Shown here: positions 1-11,599 of the stretch, piece by piece
Layout: the number at the start of each line of letters is the position of its first letter
Numbering within the stretch: the stretch's first letter is position 1
Source: Saururus chinensis
Taxonomy: Eukaryota > Streptophyta > Magnoliopsida > Piperales > Saururaceae
Direction of reading: 5' to 3'
NCBI GenBank assembly: GCA_035235625.1
Contig: CP141140.1
Location: 60,876,581-60,940,580 of the forward strand
DNA: 64,000 nucleotides
Notes under the pieces: model-generated
What the model saw: the letters and a program-made list of their open reading frames with translations, nothing else
What the model was told of the DNA's origin: nothing
The model's database searches: none
Position numbers and translations under genes: made by a program

Positions 1-240
1 TAGAGCACCAGACATCTGATGCTCTGTTGAGAGCAACATACGTTTCCAATTTGGTATGCGTGTTGTATAAGCCTAAATGTTTGATGCTCTGTTGAGAGTG
101 ATGTACGTTTCCGACTTTGTCTGTGTGCTGTATAAATCCCAGACGTCTGATGCTCTGCTGAGAGCGACGTATGTTTTTTATTTGGTCTGTGTGCTGTATA
201 TGCCCAGACGTTTGATGCTCTATTGAGAGCGTTGTATAAT
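1..240. repeat. 65-bp tandem repeat inside LTR B copy 1
   Basis: The core TGATGCTCTGTTGAGAG begins at 17, 82, 148 and 213, giving a 65-66 bp period over four units. The inverted equivalent is found at 31,350-31,600. The array is part of the LTR and codes for nothing visible. Confidence 0.85.
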
Positions 241-544
241 TCCGCCCAAGAGTGGCACTGTATATTTCTGCCCAATAGTGGCATTAGCACTATAAGACCC
301 ATTATGGTGGGCAACTATATGACCCCTTATGTGTGGGTGTTTATGTTTGCGCGCTCAGGTAAGTAGTATCATGGATCTACTCTTACCTGTTTGATCCAAT
401 GCCCCATGAGCATTGGTGTGCCTTACCTTCGAAAAAGTTCATGGCGTCTAGTCACTCCCCGGAGGTTAAGGTGTTGCCCCAATGGCATTCTTTTCTATTT
501 CGACGCTGGAGCTTATTAGTTGTAATGAGCTTCAGTGGTCGATA

Positions 545-667
545 GTATGAGCACGACTGTAAGCGTATGAGTATGAGCACGACTATAAGCGTATGTGTAT
601 GAGCACGACTGTAAGAGTATGTGTACGAGCACGACTGTAAGAGTATGTGTATGAGCACGACTGTAAG
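545..667. repeat. 26-bp tandem repeat (GAGCACGACTGTAAG core)
   Basis: GAGCACGACT recurs at 549, 575, 601, 627 and 653, an exact 26-bp period in five units. LTR A is inserted at the end of the last unit, and its target duplication GTAAG is part of the unit. Degenerate units of the same kind continue on the other side of the insertion, from 4025 to about 4250. Confidence 0.85.
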
Positions 668-3600
668 TGTCACGACCCGGATTTTTTAAAAACATTTTTA
701 AATAGCTCGAACGGTAGGTAATTTTTTTTTCTTTAAATACAAAACAAACCTTTCGATTAAATATCCAGGTCATGATAACTGGGGTTCACAAATACGAATA
801 TCAAATCATATGATATTATTTAATATCTAAAAATTCATAAAGACCAGCTCATCCATCTAAGTACAAGTCTGTCACCCGTCTGAAAATAAATAACAAGTTG
901 ACTCTCACGCTTAAGGTACACTTACGTATCAGAGTTTCAAAAATGCGGAAACCTCTTGAGCTCGCCTGCCTTGGTGTCACTTGTCGTTGCCTGGAGAATC
1001 TGCAATGAAGCAAACCAAACAACAACCACAACCACAATGGAGCATCTCCGCCTTCAGGATAAGAGCTTCCAATGGACAAAAGGATTTATTAGTATTTTTC
1101 GGATCGGGCCAACATCACCCGATGTTAGTTGCCTACGTACTCATCAGACAACATCTCCAATGTTTCCAACAAGATCGGATCCAGACGTAGTTCTGCCTAG
1201 AAACTACACTATACTAAGAAGCATAGCATCACCCATGCAATGCTTAAGTATTTTCAAGCAACCTACATTTTATGCAAGTCCTTTAATCGTTCCACTTGTT
1301 CTAATTAAACAAGCAATATCAATCAATGTTATTAATTATTTCTCGAACCATTGTTCGATAATTAATATTCCCGTCTAATCCCAAAGACAGACAGACACAT
1401 CAGATGTCAACCTAAGTGACAAATGATAAGAAACACCCTGGAATCCACCAGGCCCCTGGAATCCACCAGGAAGTGCCATCTCCCAACCTAGCCCATAAGG
1501 ACCTGACCGGAGTGGAAGGGCATGGCCCACAACTGCACCTGAACAGAAGTGGTCAGAGACGCCAACCAAGCAGGATGTCAGCGACCCTAATTGCGTGTAC
1601 ACTAAAAAGATCCTCAATAGATCTGCGGTGAGCCCGGCTCACATACAACTCCCTCCAATGGGGAGGTGCAACTACACGGTCAAATCAGCAGCTCCTCAAT
1701 AGAGCTAAAACCTAGGAAACCATTCTGAACCCTATCTTGCTCATCTATAAGCCAGGATTCCGAATGACTATCCCAAACCTTATTAGTCCCTTCTAGACTA
1801 AGGTTTACAACTCGAGACATGCCATCGGTTCATCAACCAAGGCAAATCGTCAGGTCAAAGGCTTTGTTCACTGTATGAACTAGTCCCAGACCCCTCTGAG
1901 GTATTTTAGTCTTTATCTTGATTAGGTGTTCTTGCCCAATCCAAAGCTTTCAAACCCCCAAACAATTATTCTTTCAATAATTTAAAGATAGTGATAAATT
2001 ACTATCACAACATCAATATCATAAATTGAAACAAAGAACAACATAAACCATAAGAACTACACAGGTCTAAGCATATCATAATATCAATAATCAAAATCAA
2101 CAATGATATAAGAATTATTCGAGCACTCATGCCCTAACCCTCCTTGGGTTATCTTAATAAATCTTTATGGAACTGGTCGTAATGCACCTAAGGGCATTAG
2201 AGTAATTATCCAACATTGGATACAGTCCTCTCTGCACACGGGTAAGTCTTTAACCTCTAAAAAGGTTTCAGTATCACATTGGCCCGTTAATAACATTTAC
2301 GCGAATGCGGGCCAGTTTGCATAGGGGTAGTTCTGTCATTTGGTTTAAGGTTTTAATGACATCCAACAGGTCCAAAATTGAACTCAAGCATACTACTTGA
2401 CTTCATGGACTCTGTGTAATTTTCCTGGCATATGACGGGGTCGTGAACCCCTTGAACCGACCCAGGTTTACTTAACGGTTTACTATAAACCCTAAGGGTA
2501 AAATAGTCAATTAACCACTCTTTGGTATTTTTTTATTCACCAACATATTTGGTCTATAAATATTTTACCCATTAAAATATCATTGAGAATTTTCCCAATT
2601 TTTAAATAAACTCCTAGGCCCTTGAACCAGGGCCCCGAAGTCGGGCAAATGGTTCTTGCATGATGATTTAACTATCAAGGGTAAAAAGGTCATTTTATAA
2701 TCTCTAGGATTTTTCCCCAATCTGAAACTCGGTCAGAATAGTCCCAAACCTCTCCAGGTCCAATAGTAATTTTCTAGGATTTTTCCCACACCTAAACCCT
2801 ACTGAACCGGACCCGGTTCACAACCCTTCATTTGTTGTTGTTTTTTTTTTATCAACTCTGACCGGACCGAATCGGGTTGGGAAACCCGACCCGGTCCAGC
2901 GGCTGACGACCCGGATCGCGGGTCGTCTTCTCCGCGACCGGCCAGAGGCCATTCGGCCTCTGGCGGTGCCGCCAGGACTGCGGCGGAGGAGGGGCGGCCC
3001 AAGTGATCCCTGACCGCCAGCGCCCGGCGGAACCGACGGCATCGGTTCCGCCGCCGCCTGGTGGCCAGCCGGCGGCCAAAAGGCCGCCCTTTCTTTCTCT
3101 GTGCCCTTTTTTTTTTGAAACAGACGGTGGCGTCGCGACGGCAGGCCAGCCGATGGGCCGGGCTTGACCGGATCGCCATCTTCCGGCGATCCCGGTAGCC
3201 CTGGTTCCATTCCCCGGCCGGCGGCTGCGCCGCATCACAGTAAGACTCTTTTTTTTTTTAACCAACGGCGGCCTGCGCAGCGGCAGGCGAATTCGCCGCC
3301 GCTAAGGCTGCCGGAGCCAGGGCCGCTGCGGTCGAAGCTAGGGCCATCTTGGCCAGAGCCAGGGCCGCCGCGCGGCTCCGATCCGACAACTGTTCCGGTG
3401 ACCGGAAATCGCAATACTGTTCACATTATTACGTGAACAGTATTTGCAGAACTAATTGCAGAACAGAAATTACAGATAATAATCGCAACCTAAAATCCTA
3501 CCTATGTGGCCAAGTTGACGTCGATCCACATCGCCCATGCTTCGCCGGAGTCTCGCCGGAAGATTCTAACGACGGCTCATCCTTTTCCCCTCCAAAAAGC

Positions 3601-4024
3601 CCCAATTCTCTACTTTGATCGGGCAAAAAAGACCCCCCAAATTGTGCCTTAAGAAGGCCTTTTATAGGTATGGGATTAGGGTTCCTAATCCCATGAGGAA
3701 TTAGACCTCCAAAACCCCAATTTCGGAACAGCAATTTATCGGGCCCACATCGCAGCTTAAACAAACAGTTCGCACGTTCAATTCGGGTAAACGGGTCCTG
3801 CACGATATGTCAACTTCAGATGGTCGTTTCTCCCTCATCCGGACTCCGATTTGTGCGTTCTTGGTGGCGTTTCGAAGCTCTTTTCATCTACTTTCCAATA
3901 GAATTAGTTTCAGCCCCAAATTCTATCTAAGGAGAAAGTTATTCTAATAAGAATATCAATGGGTCAAACACCATAATTTCCACGTATTTAAATTTTGAAA
4001 CTCAGGAAAATTAGGGATATTATA
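668..4024 (-). mobile_element. Solo LTR of Ty3/Gypsy family A, copy 1 (TSD GTAAG)
   Basis: The 3,357-bp block starts TGTCACGACCCGG and is flanked on both sides by GTAAG (663-667 and 4025-4029), the 5-bp duplication expected of LTR integration. Its right end reads ATTATA where the second copy (27,499-31,164) has GTTACA, so one terminus has mutated. The two copies align over their full length, including a GC-rich stretch near 2,830-3,400. A TATAAAAGG box on the minus strand at 3658-3666 suggests minus orientation. No gag, pol, primer-binding site or polypurine tract is present. The GC-rich open frames at 2.8-3.3 kb are not recognised proteins. Confidence 0.85.
3658..3666 (-). promoter_or_regulatory. 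TATA box of LTR A copy 1
   Basis: TATAAAAGG on the minus strand, at the position equivalent to TATAAATAG in copy 2. It marks the probable U3/R boundary and gives the orientation of the LTR. Confidence 0.5.
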
Positions 4025-5074
4025 GTAAGAGTATGTGTATGAGTACGATTGTAAGAGTATGTTTCTGAGTAAGACAATAAGTGTGATTTTGTGTAAGTTG
4101 TACGAGTAAGGTCGTACGAGTATGATTGTACAAGTAAGGTCATACAAGTATGTGTAAGCTATATGAGTAAGCATATAATTGTATAAGTAAGGTCGTACAA
4201 GTATGCGTATGTTGTATGAGTAAGCGTATGATGGTATGAGTAAGTTTGTAAGACCCTGAATAAGGGTGTTTGCGTAAGTTTAATTTGATGGTATGATTTG
4301 GCACGATGGTGCATTTGGTATGATTTTGGCACGATGGTGCATTTGGTATAATTTTGGCACAATGGTGCATTTGGTATGACTGTATGCGTATGTGCGTGAT
4401 TATAATTATATTATGTGTGCATGATTATAATTATATTATGTTCACTACTTCATGTTTAAGTTGCATGAACGCATGTATTTATGAACTTTGTGAGTTCACT
4501 ATTTTGGATTCCCCTACTGGGTATTTTCCTACTGAGTATGAAAATACTCATTACCCTACTTTTTAGCCCAGTTGTACGGGAGGTTTTGCACGTTTGTGAA
4601 GGAGACCTCCTGGAGATGGATGCTCATTTCAGCGGTGCATTGATTCCCGTTGACTCAAGTATATACTTGACTCACTATGAGTATATTTGTCCCACGATCC
4701 TATGTATTGGGTGAGACGAGACGTTAAGATGTTTATATATTCTAGACTTTCGGTTGGATTAGACTATGGACTGTTATGGGACTTGCACTCAAGGATGCCT
4801 GGGAGGGATTTGTATTTAAAGTCTATGATCATAGCAATTTAGTCGTACGGTTGTTTTCGAGTAGCGCCTGAGGATATTTGCTTTGGCCGTACGATGTTTG
4901 ACCGTATGATGGAAATATTTAGATGGAAAATTGATGTTTAGTGTTTTAAATTATAAACTGTTTTATCAGGTTTTGATTTCGTCATTTTTCCTCTGATTTA
5001 TAGACGTTATATTGCAAAAAAAATTCATGAGTTTTAAGGAAAATGTATAAAAAATCTCGGGCGTTACAAATATT

Positions 5075-5830
5075 TAGCCTTAACAAATATTTGATGTACT
5101 AGTGATTCATAGGGATTTGTATTCTTTTGTTCCACATACCCTAAACCACTTTTGTCATATCCAAATTGACCACACGAGATAATTTTATCAAGTTTTTCTT
5201 TTTCTTTGACAAATTCTTTTAATTTAGAATTTGAAGTTTTCAGCTATATTTAATTTTATCAAGCAACTCAATATTATTGGTCTCAAATATGGATTTGTCA
5301 TGCACAAGTTAAAAATTCTCATAGTCCATAGCACAGAATTTTGCTCTAAGAATTTTCAACTCATAAAAAACATTTTTACTTGGCTACAAAAAAAATTGAA
5401 ACATATATAAACAAGCTATGCATGTTTTTGAATTTCATAGCAACCAAAATCAAAATTAAGCTTCAATCACAAGGGAAAAAAACTCATAATTATTCAATAT
5501 ATCCTCAGCTACTATGTGTAGGTTTGTTAGACTATGTGTGTGGCAGAGACAAACCGAGAAAATAAAGTGTCTTTAACTCTCAATTAAGTTACAAGATTTA
5601 TTTCCCCCTGTAAACAAAATAAACAAAGAATTTGTTCAATTAAACATTCCTAATTCCAATGTGTTCTAATGAGATATTTGTAATCAAATCATCAATCAAA
5701 ACACAGAAGAATTTTTACGTGGAAACCCAACCAAGGAAAAGTCATGGGACACTATCCAGATCAATTATGTACTATATAAACCAAAGATTGTAGAATTACC
5801 GATTACATAGACAAAAGGCTCCTTCTTTTC
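5075..5830 (-). pseudogene. Copia-like retrotransposon remnant
   Basis: Minus-strand translation of about 5080-5230 reads EKLDKIISCGQFGYDKSGLG, which resembles the DKSGLG segment in polyproteins of many plant Copia elements. AT-rich broken frames continue to about 5,400. At 5,717-5,760 the motif TTTTTACGTGGAAA followed by CCCAACCAAGG is a pattern common near Copia-type LTRs. No complete domain, LTR pair or TSD can be seen. Assignment to Copia is inferred from these short matches only. Confidence 0.35.
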
Positions 5831-6044
5831 CTTCAAACTGCATTGATCTTCATACGACTCTCATATTCTAAGTCAGTCACTTCTTGGTTGTTTACCTGTA
5901 ATAACTTGATCTTATCCTCCTTTGTTGTTCTACCCCGAGCGACGGCCAAGGATGCATTACCCAGCATGGTTCCCGCTCCTCTGACCTTCACCAGCTCATT
6001 TTGGCTCTGCCTCACCCTCTCTTTGTTTTGAGTTTTCTACCGCC

Positions 6045-9000
6045 GTCGTGGGTTGGCAAGGGCTATCCAGATGCTGTGAGCTCTGCCCCAACCCGGCAAC
6101 AGCGGTGGGCAACCCCACCTAGGCTGGTTTAGCTCCCGCCTCTCCTACTCTCCTCTGCCCATTTTCTCCACCCCCAAGCTTTGTTTTCTCTGTTTCAACT
6201 TCCGCCACCATCGGTTTTTCGCTATGGCTGGCCATACTTAGTTCGGACCGCTGTGGCCTAGCAAAGACATAGGTGGTCTTCGTCACGGCCACTTCAGACC
6301 TCCTCCGGAAATGTCTAGTCACCCTTTACTTTGTTTCTCATTTTTTGGTGCCACTGTCACCGGACAAGGGCTAACTGGAGAGCATGGTTCCACCCTGGAC
6401 TAGTAATGACTGCAGGCCCGCTCTGGCCAAGCCCCATTAGCTCCATCTGCCCCTCCTCAGTTTTGATCCCTCTATTATGAATGGGCCACTTTCCCCACTG
6501 CTTGACCCCCATTTCCCATTGTGTGTGGCATGAACAGGTCAAAGTATGATCTTATTGCTACGACTGTGAGCTATTTTGGGTTGGCCTTGGCATAGCAACA
6601 GCCCCAACAACCCTTGCCCAGCCCTCGCTTAGCCCCTTTTCCTGTTATGTGGTTTATCGCGCTACACAAAGCATTTCTTTTGCCCTTTTATCATCGTACC
6701 ACTATCGGTTGCCAATTGGCTTCTAGTCAACCTACCTCAGCCCGGTGACAACAAGGACAGTCTTCGTCGATCACCACATTTTAGCCTCAGCTCAGCCACC
6801 CATGTGGGCTAGAGTCACCTCCGGAACCACTAGTAGCCCTCTTCCCCTCGAGTCACCCTTTGGCCATGTGTGCTTATAATTGTGCATATGATTTAGGGTA
6901 TATATAGATGCCATTTTTTAGCTGCCTGACCATCGGATGGCTCCGTCACTAATTGAGTTGACCACCATAGCCCTCCACCTCTCCTATATTCTTGAGCATC
7001 GCCGCACTATCATGGGGGCACCTGGGGAACACCTACCGTGTGGCACTCGCAAGGCCAAATAGCCAAGCGAGTAAGCCATTCTTCGTCAAGGTTATGGCCT
7101 CGTGCCATTTGACCAAACGTCCAACCCGCGAAGCCAAGCAACGAACCCATCCCAAGGCGGACGTGCGAATGTGCCAGGACATTTCCCAAGTGAGCTAGCG
7201 GGAGGGGGACACCTCCTTGTGATGCACGAATCCAACTTAGGCAACTCGGACATCCGAACAATCCATCTCAGCCAAGTGCATGCAAGGGTCTTTGTATCCA
7301 ACATGGCCATAAGACCGGACAGCCGCCCGATGGGTTGGAGAGCCCCATCGCCCAGCGGAAGAGGCTCCTGGCATGATAGCTAGCAACGCAACAAGCCTTC
7401 GCTGCTATCCGAGATAGCCAGTTTCTAGGCTAGGCATCATACCAACAGCTTTATCATTTCAGCTCACCATGTCCCCCCTATATAGCATAAGAGATTATAC
7501 CCATTTTGCTAGAGTGACAGCCAAAGTGGCTATACGGGCATGGTTCCTCCAAAGTTTACCAAATAGCCCAAAATCACTCCCAATGACTCTCTAACACTAT
7601 TTAGGGGGAAGGGCACATCTAAAGAATCCAAATATGTGCTAGTTGGCCATGCGTCCCAACATAGCCAACTATGTGTGCGCATCGTTGCATGCTTTCTACG
7701 CAATGTTGCGCTTGTGCCTTCCCCACAACGCATGTATACATGATATGCAACACTATGGGCAGTTCCCACAATGCATACACACTTAGAATACAACACTTCC
7801 ACATGTGTGTGCGCCCCAACATGTGTCATGGATAGTTTGCTTTGCTATCCCGTGCCACCACGCCCTTGGCCCCTTATGTGGGCCATAGTCGACAAGAAAT
7901 CGCTATCGTTGGGGTTGTCAATGGGCATGTTTTATAGCCAATCAAGTGCTTCTCACCCACCGTCCAACTTCTATAGAGTCCACCATCGACTTCCAGTCGC
8001 ACTTGCCACCCCTTTTGGCACAACCTTGCTCTAGGCTGCCCTTAGTGCACCACCATTGATCACAGATTTTACCGCATAGACTCTTTCACCCCATTTGGCC
8101 AAGATTACTTTTGGTGCTTTCAAACCTCAGAACAACTCTCTCAACTAGGTGATGGTTTTGCCGCCAACTCCTCTATCGACACTACCACCACTGTGTGCTC
8201 ACCATCAAATGTCATAAATTACTATGTAGGGGAGCCTTGAACTCGTAGTTTTATAATAGAATGCTTGGAATGTGTAGCCGCATGTTGGGATTGTATGCTT
8301 TAATATTTTGGGTATTATGTAATTATCCAATTGCATGATATAAGAGTGAAAGACTATAAATGATGGTATTTTTTAAATGTATATGATATGTATGTGAGCT
8401 AAAAGTATGTTTGATGTATGTGGACCATGTGTATACTAGTGATGGCTAGCGAGTTTGTTAGTAAACTATGTATGGAATTATGTGTATGTTATATGTGTAT
8501 GTGTGTGATGGACATATGTATGTATGATGGTTCTACCCGTGTATAAAGGATATGTGTATGTGTGTGGGCAGATGTATGGGCGATGGATGGTAAGAGTTGA
8601 TAAAGAGTTTGACATGAATTTAAATGCAGATTTGTAACTGTATGACAAAAGACGAATGATGTAAGTTTGATGGGCGAAGATTGGAGTGCATGAGTTTGGT
8701 TTGGATTGGAGAGCATGTTAGGGTTCAATAAGCATACTTAGGTTTGATACCTTATGGGGGATTGTCTGACAGTAAGAGTGTTGCATAATTGTATAAGCTT
8801 AATATACATATTATGAAGTGGAAAGTAAGCATAATCAATGAGGTATAAGTAAGGGGGTATTAACTAGGGTTTGCTCTGAGGAGCCTAGTTTGATAACGTT
8901 TTGAGTAAGATGTTTTTGTCATAAGGTGGATGAAAAAATTGTATGTATATGTTAGAATATGTTTACGATGAGTTATGATTATGAGTTGGAAGGGTTAAGT

Positions 9001-9210
9001 GAAAATTATTGTGCTAACGAACTAGGATTTTGGAATGGACTTAGCATTGGGTTGGTCAGTGGAAGACTATAAGATAGAAGAATTTATGGCATTATTGTAC
9101 CCACATAAATTACTTAATTCAAACTTGAATTGTAAACAAAGATAATGACAGCATTGTGAATTTGAGACTTGAGAGTTTTGATGGATTAAATTTCATGTTT
9201 GAGTGTCAGC
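6045..9210 (+). mobile_element. Old, degraded LTR B copy 3
   Basis: The block is a diverged counterpart of the reverse complement of 31,640-33,600. Clear matching points are 6,920-7,000 (CTGACCATCGG then CCTCCACCTCTCCT), 7,850-8,160, and 9,090-9,200 around AATTCAAGTTTGAATTAAGT. Its left end is not defined. About 0.8 kb at 7,016-7,826 is absent from the other copies. The right edge, near 9,205, runs directly into gag/pol sequence without the last 1.7 kb of the LTR or a primer-binding site, so a deletion joined the two. It shows that family B LTRs belong to a Gypsy element. Confidence 0.65.
7016..7826. mobile_element. Unclassified insertion in LTR B copy 3
   Basis: About 811 bp interrupt the LTR B alignment. 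CATGG occurs on both sides (7011-7015 and 7827-7831), compatible with a 5-bp target duplication. The ends (GGGCACCTGG and CAACATGTGT) are neither TG/CA nor inverted repeats, so the class is unknown. A CCTATATAG box lies near 7,478. The open frames in it are not recognised. Confidence 0.35.
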
Positions 9211-9214
9211 TGGT

Positions 9215-10958
9215 TCTGCAGAACCAAGGAGGACCTCAAGAGAGACCTCAAATCGGGCAGCAAGAAGCAAAAGGAAAGAGGTCAGTCAACAAATGGAAAG
9301 TTTATGCCATTTCAACCCACAGGGTGGCCAACTCTTCAACGGTAATGAAAGGTATGATCATAATTGCCTCTTACTATGCTAAGGTGTTATTTGATACCAA
9401 TTCATCTCACTCATTCATTTTACCGCATTTGCTCTTGAGCTTAATGTTGAACATAAGATGTTATCTATTCCCTTGCGTGTGTCTACTCCTTTGTCTTCTC
9501 TTTGGGTGGAGGAATATCTTGAGAAGGTCTCTATGTTGATTGATGGGCATGAGTTAATATGTTGATTTAATTATCTTGCCTATGATTGATTTTGATGTGA
9601 TTTTAGGCATGGACATAATGTTTAAGTATCATGTACATGTTGATTATCGTGGGAAGAATGTGGTGTTTACCTTGCCATATGTTAAGCCTTTTATCTTCCA
9701 GGGTGAGAGGAAAATTCTTAGCGTTTTCATCTAAGGCTAGAAAGTGGATTAATAAAGGGTGTGTAGCTTTTCTTGCAAGCATCTCAATCAAGAGTGCAGA
9801 GCTATCTCCTCTTTAATCCATTTAGTTAATGTCAGAGTTTGCGGATGTGTTTCCTAACGACTTGTCGGGATTGCATCATGAGAAGGAGATCGAGTTCCAT
9901 GTCGATCCTATTTTAGTTACTATCTCTATGGTGAGAAGTTCGAGGTGTTCACTAACCACAATAGTTTGAAGTATCTCTTCACCCAAAGAGATTTAAATAT
10001 GAGGCAAAGAAGATGGTTAGAGTTCCTTAAGGACTATGATTTCACGATCTCTTATCGTCCTAGAAAAGCTAATGTGGTGGTGGATGCCTTAAGCAAAAAA
10101 TCAGCCACTTCGGTAGCTTGTGTGCATGTCAAAGAATGACTTTGGTATGAGGAATCCATTGAGCTTAAACCGGAGTTAGCTACGGAGGATGCATGTAGTT
10201 GGTTCACAACCCTTTCTATAAGTTCTAGCTCGGTTGATGATGTGGTTGAAGTTCAAAACATGGATGAGGAGACTCAAGCCTTTAAGGCTAAGTTGAGAGA
10301 GAAGGTAGTGATTGACTTTGAGGAGAGGTCCAATGGGATCTTGATTTATAAAGGCCGATTGTGTGTGCCAAAATCCTTGGAGCTTAAGGAGTGTACCTTA
10401 TCAAAGGCACACTATTCTAGGTTCTCTATCCACTTAGGGGGAACGAAGATGTATCATAATGTAAAAAAGACTTTTTGGTGGAACGGAATGAAGAGAGACA
10501 TTGTTTCCTTTTTATCTAAATGCCTTATTTGTTAGCAAGTGAAGACAGAGCATCGTCATCCGGGTGGTATGCTATAACCCCTTCCTATTCCGGAGTGGAA
10601 GTGGGAGAATGTAGTTATGGACTTTGTTTTCGGACTCCCGAGATTGGTGAGCGGTAATGACATAGTGTGGGTCATGATCATTGATATACTCACAAAGTCT
10701 GTTCACTTTATAGCAAAAAGGATGACTATTTCCTTAGATATGTTGGATGCCTTGTATGTGAAGGAGGTTGTATGGTTGTATGGTGTCCCGGTGTCCATTG
10801 TCTCCTACCGTGATCCTCGCTTCACCTCCCGATTGAGGTAGAGTTCCTAGAAGGCCTTAGGTACATCATTGCATCTTAGCTCAGCTTATCATCCCAAGAC
10901 TGATGGGCATTATGAGAGGACCATCAAAACACTTGAGGACATGCTTTGGGCGTGCATA
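9215..10958 (+). pseudogene. Ty3/Gypsy gag-pol remnant (Tekay/Del-like), broken
   Basis: In order one can read a gag tail and aspartic protease (LFDTNSSHSFI near 9,390, with Asn where DTGSS is usual), the end of protease (VILGMDI near 9,600), the start of reverse transcriptase (EFADVFPNDLSGL near 9,840), the end of RNase H ([20 protein letters not shown] near 9,995-10,055), then integrase zinc-binding and core segments (10,242-10,930; FWWNGMKRDI, LPIPEWKWENVVMDF, GVPVSIVSYRDPRFTS, AYHPKTDG). Almost all of reverse transcriptase is deleted. There is a frameshift after the protease motif and stops at about 10,137, 10,533 and 10,840. Integrase is cut off at 10,958 by the CACTA end. Family assignment rests on the integrase motifs. 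Confidence 0.85.
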
Positions 10959-11599
10959 CACTACAACAAAAATGTTAATAGTACTGTAAGCGTCTCTAAT
11001 AGGTATTAGCCACGCATAAAAAGTGTCACTACATTTGTCGATAAAACTGCAGTCGCTACATTTGTCGATAAAACTGTAGTCGCTATTACTCATTAGCGAC
11101 GCTTAATGTTAAGTGTCGCTAATATGAGTCACTTATTATTTTATGTTAGCCACACATATAAAAGCATCACCAATAGTTAATTATTAGCGACGTATGATTA
11201 TAAGCGTCGCTAATGGTTGCTTATTAGAAACATTATATTATGCGTCGCTAATATGGAAAACCTTTTTTAAAAACACAAAAACAACTTATTAGCAACACAT
11301 AATTATATGTGTCACTAATAAGTAGGTATTAGCGATGCTATATTCAGCGTCGCTAATATAAAAAAATAAAATTGCTTATTAGTGACGATTATTTAGGCGT
11401 TGCTAAAAAATGAATTTTTTTACCGACGCTTATAGAAAACATCAATAGTAATAATATAAATTTTTTTAAAAATAAATTTTTGTGTATTAGCAACGCTTTA
11501 GCAAGCATCACTAATAAATAAAAAATAAAAAAAATTAAAAAAGGCTTCAGCGAAGCTTGTATAAGCGTCGCTGAAAGCCTTAACATTTTTTTTAAAACA

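Larger units (their letters stand above)
1..5068 (+). mobile_element. Ty3/Gypsy LTR, family B copy 1 (partial; host of nested LTR A)
   Basis: Bases 1-667 and 4025-5068 together match the reverse complement of the first part of the B LTR at 26,286-34,461, through shared repeats and non-repetitive stretches. The right end is GGGCGTTACA at 5068, the normal CA end of an LTR. The left end lies outside the window. No tRNA primer-binding site follows 5068, so this is a solo LTR or the 3' LTR of an element. Orientation is taken from copy 3, where the same LTR strand precedes plus-strand pol. LTR A (668-4024) is inserted in it. Confidence 0.8.

Noticed and set aside
1-240. Regular 65-bp repeats as a CRISPR-like array
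   Set aside because: Units are directly contiguous without unique spacers and belong to a plant LTR found again at 31.4 kb.
2799-3265. GC-rich frames of 126-137 codons within LTR A
   Set aside because: Part of a solo LTR; the homologous segment in copy 2 does not preserve a common frame.
5833-6031. 60-codon minus frame with LLQVNNQEVTDLEYESRMK
   Set aside because: Not assignable to a Copia or Gypsy domain; too short to support.
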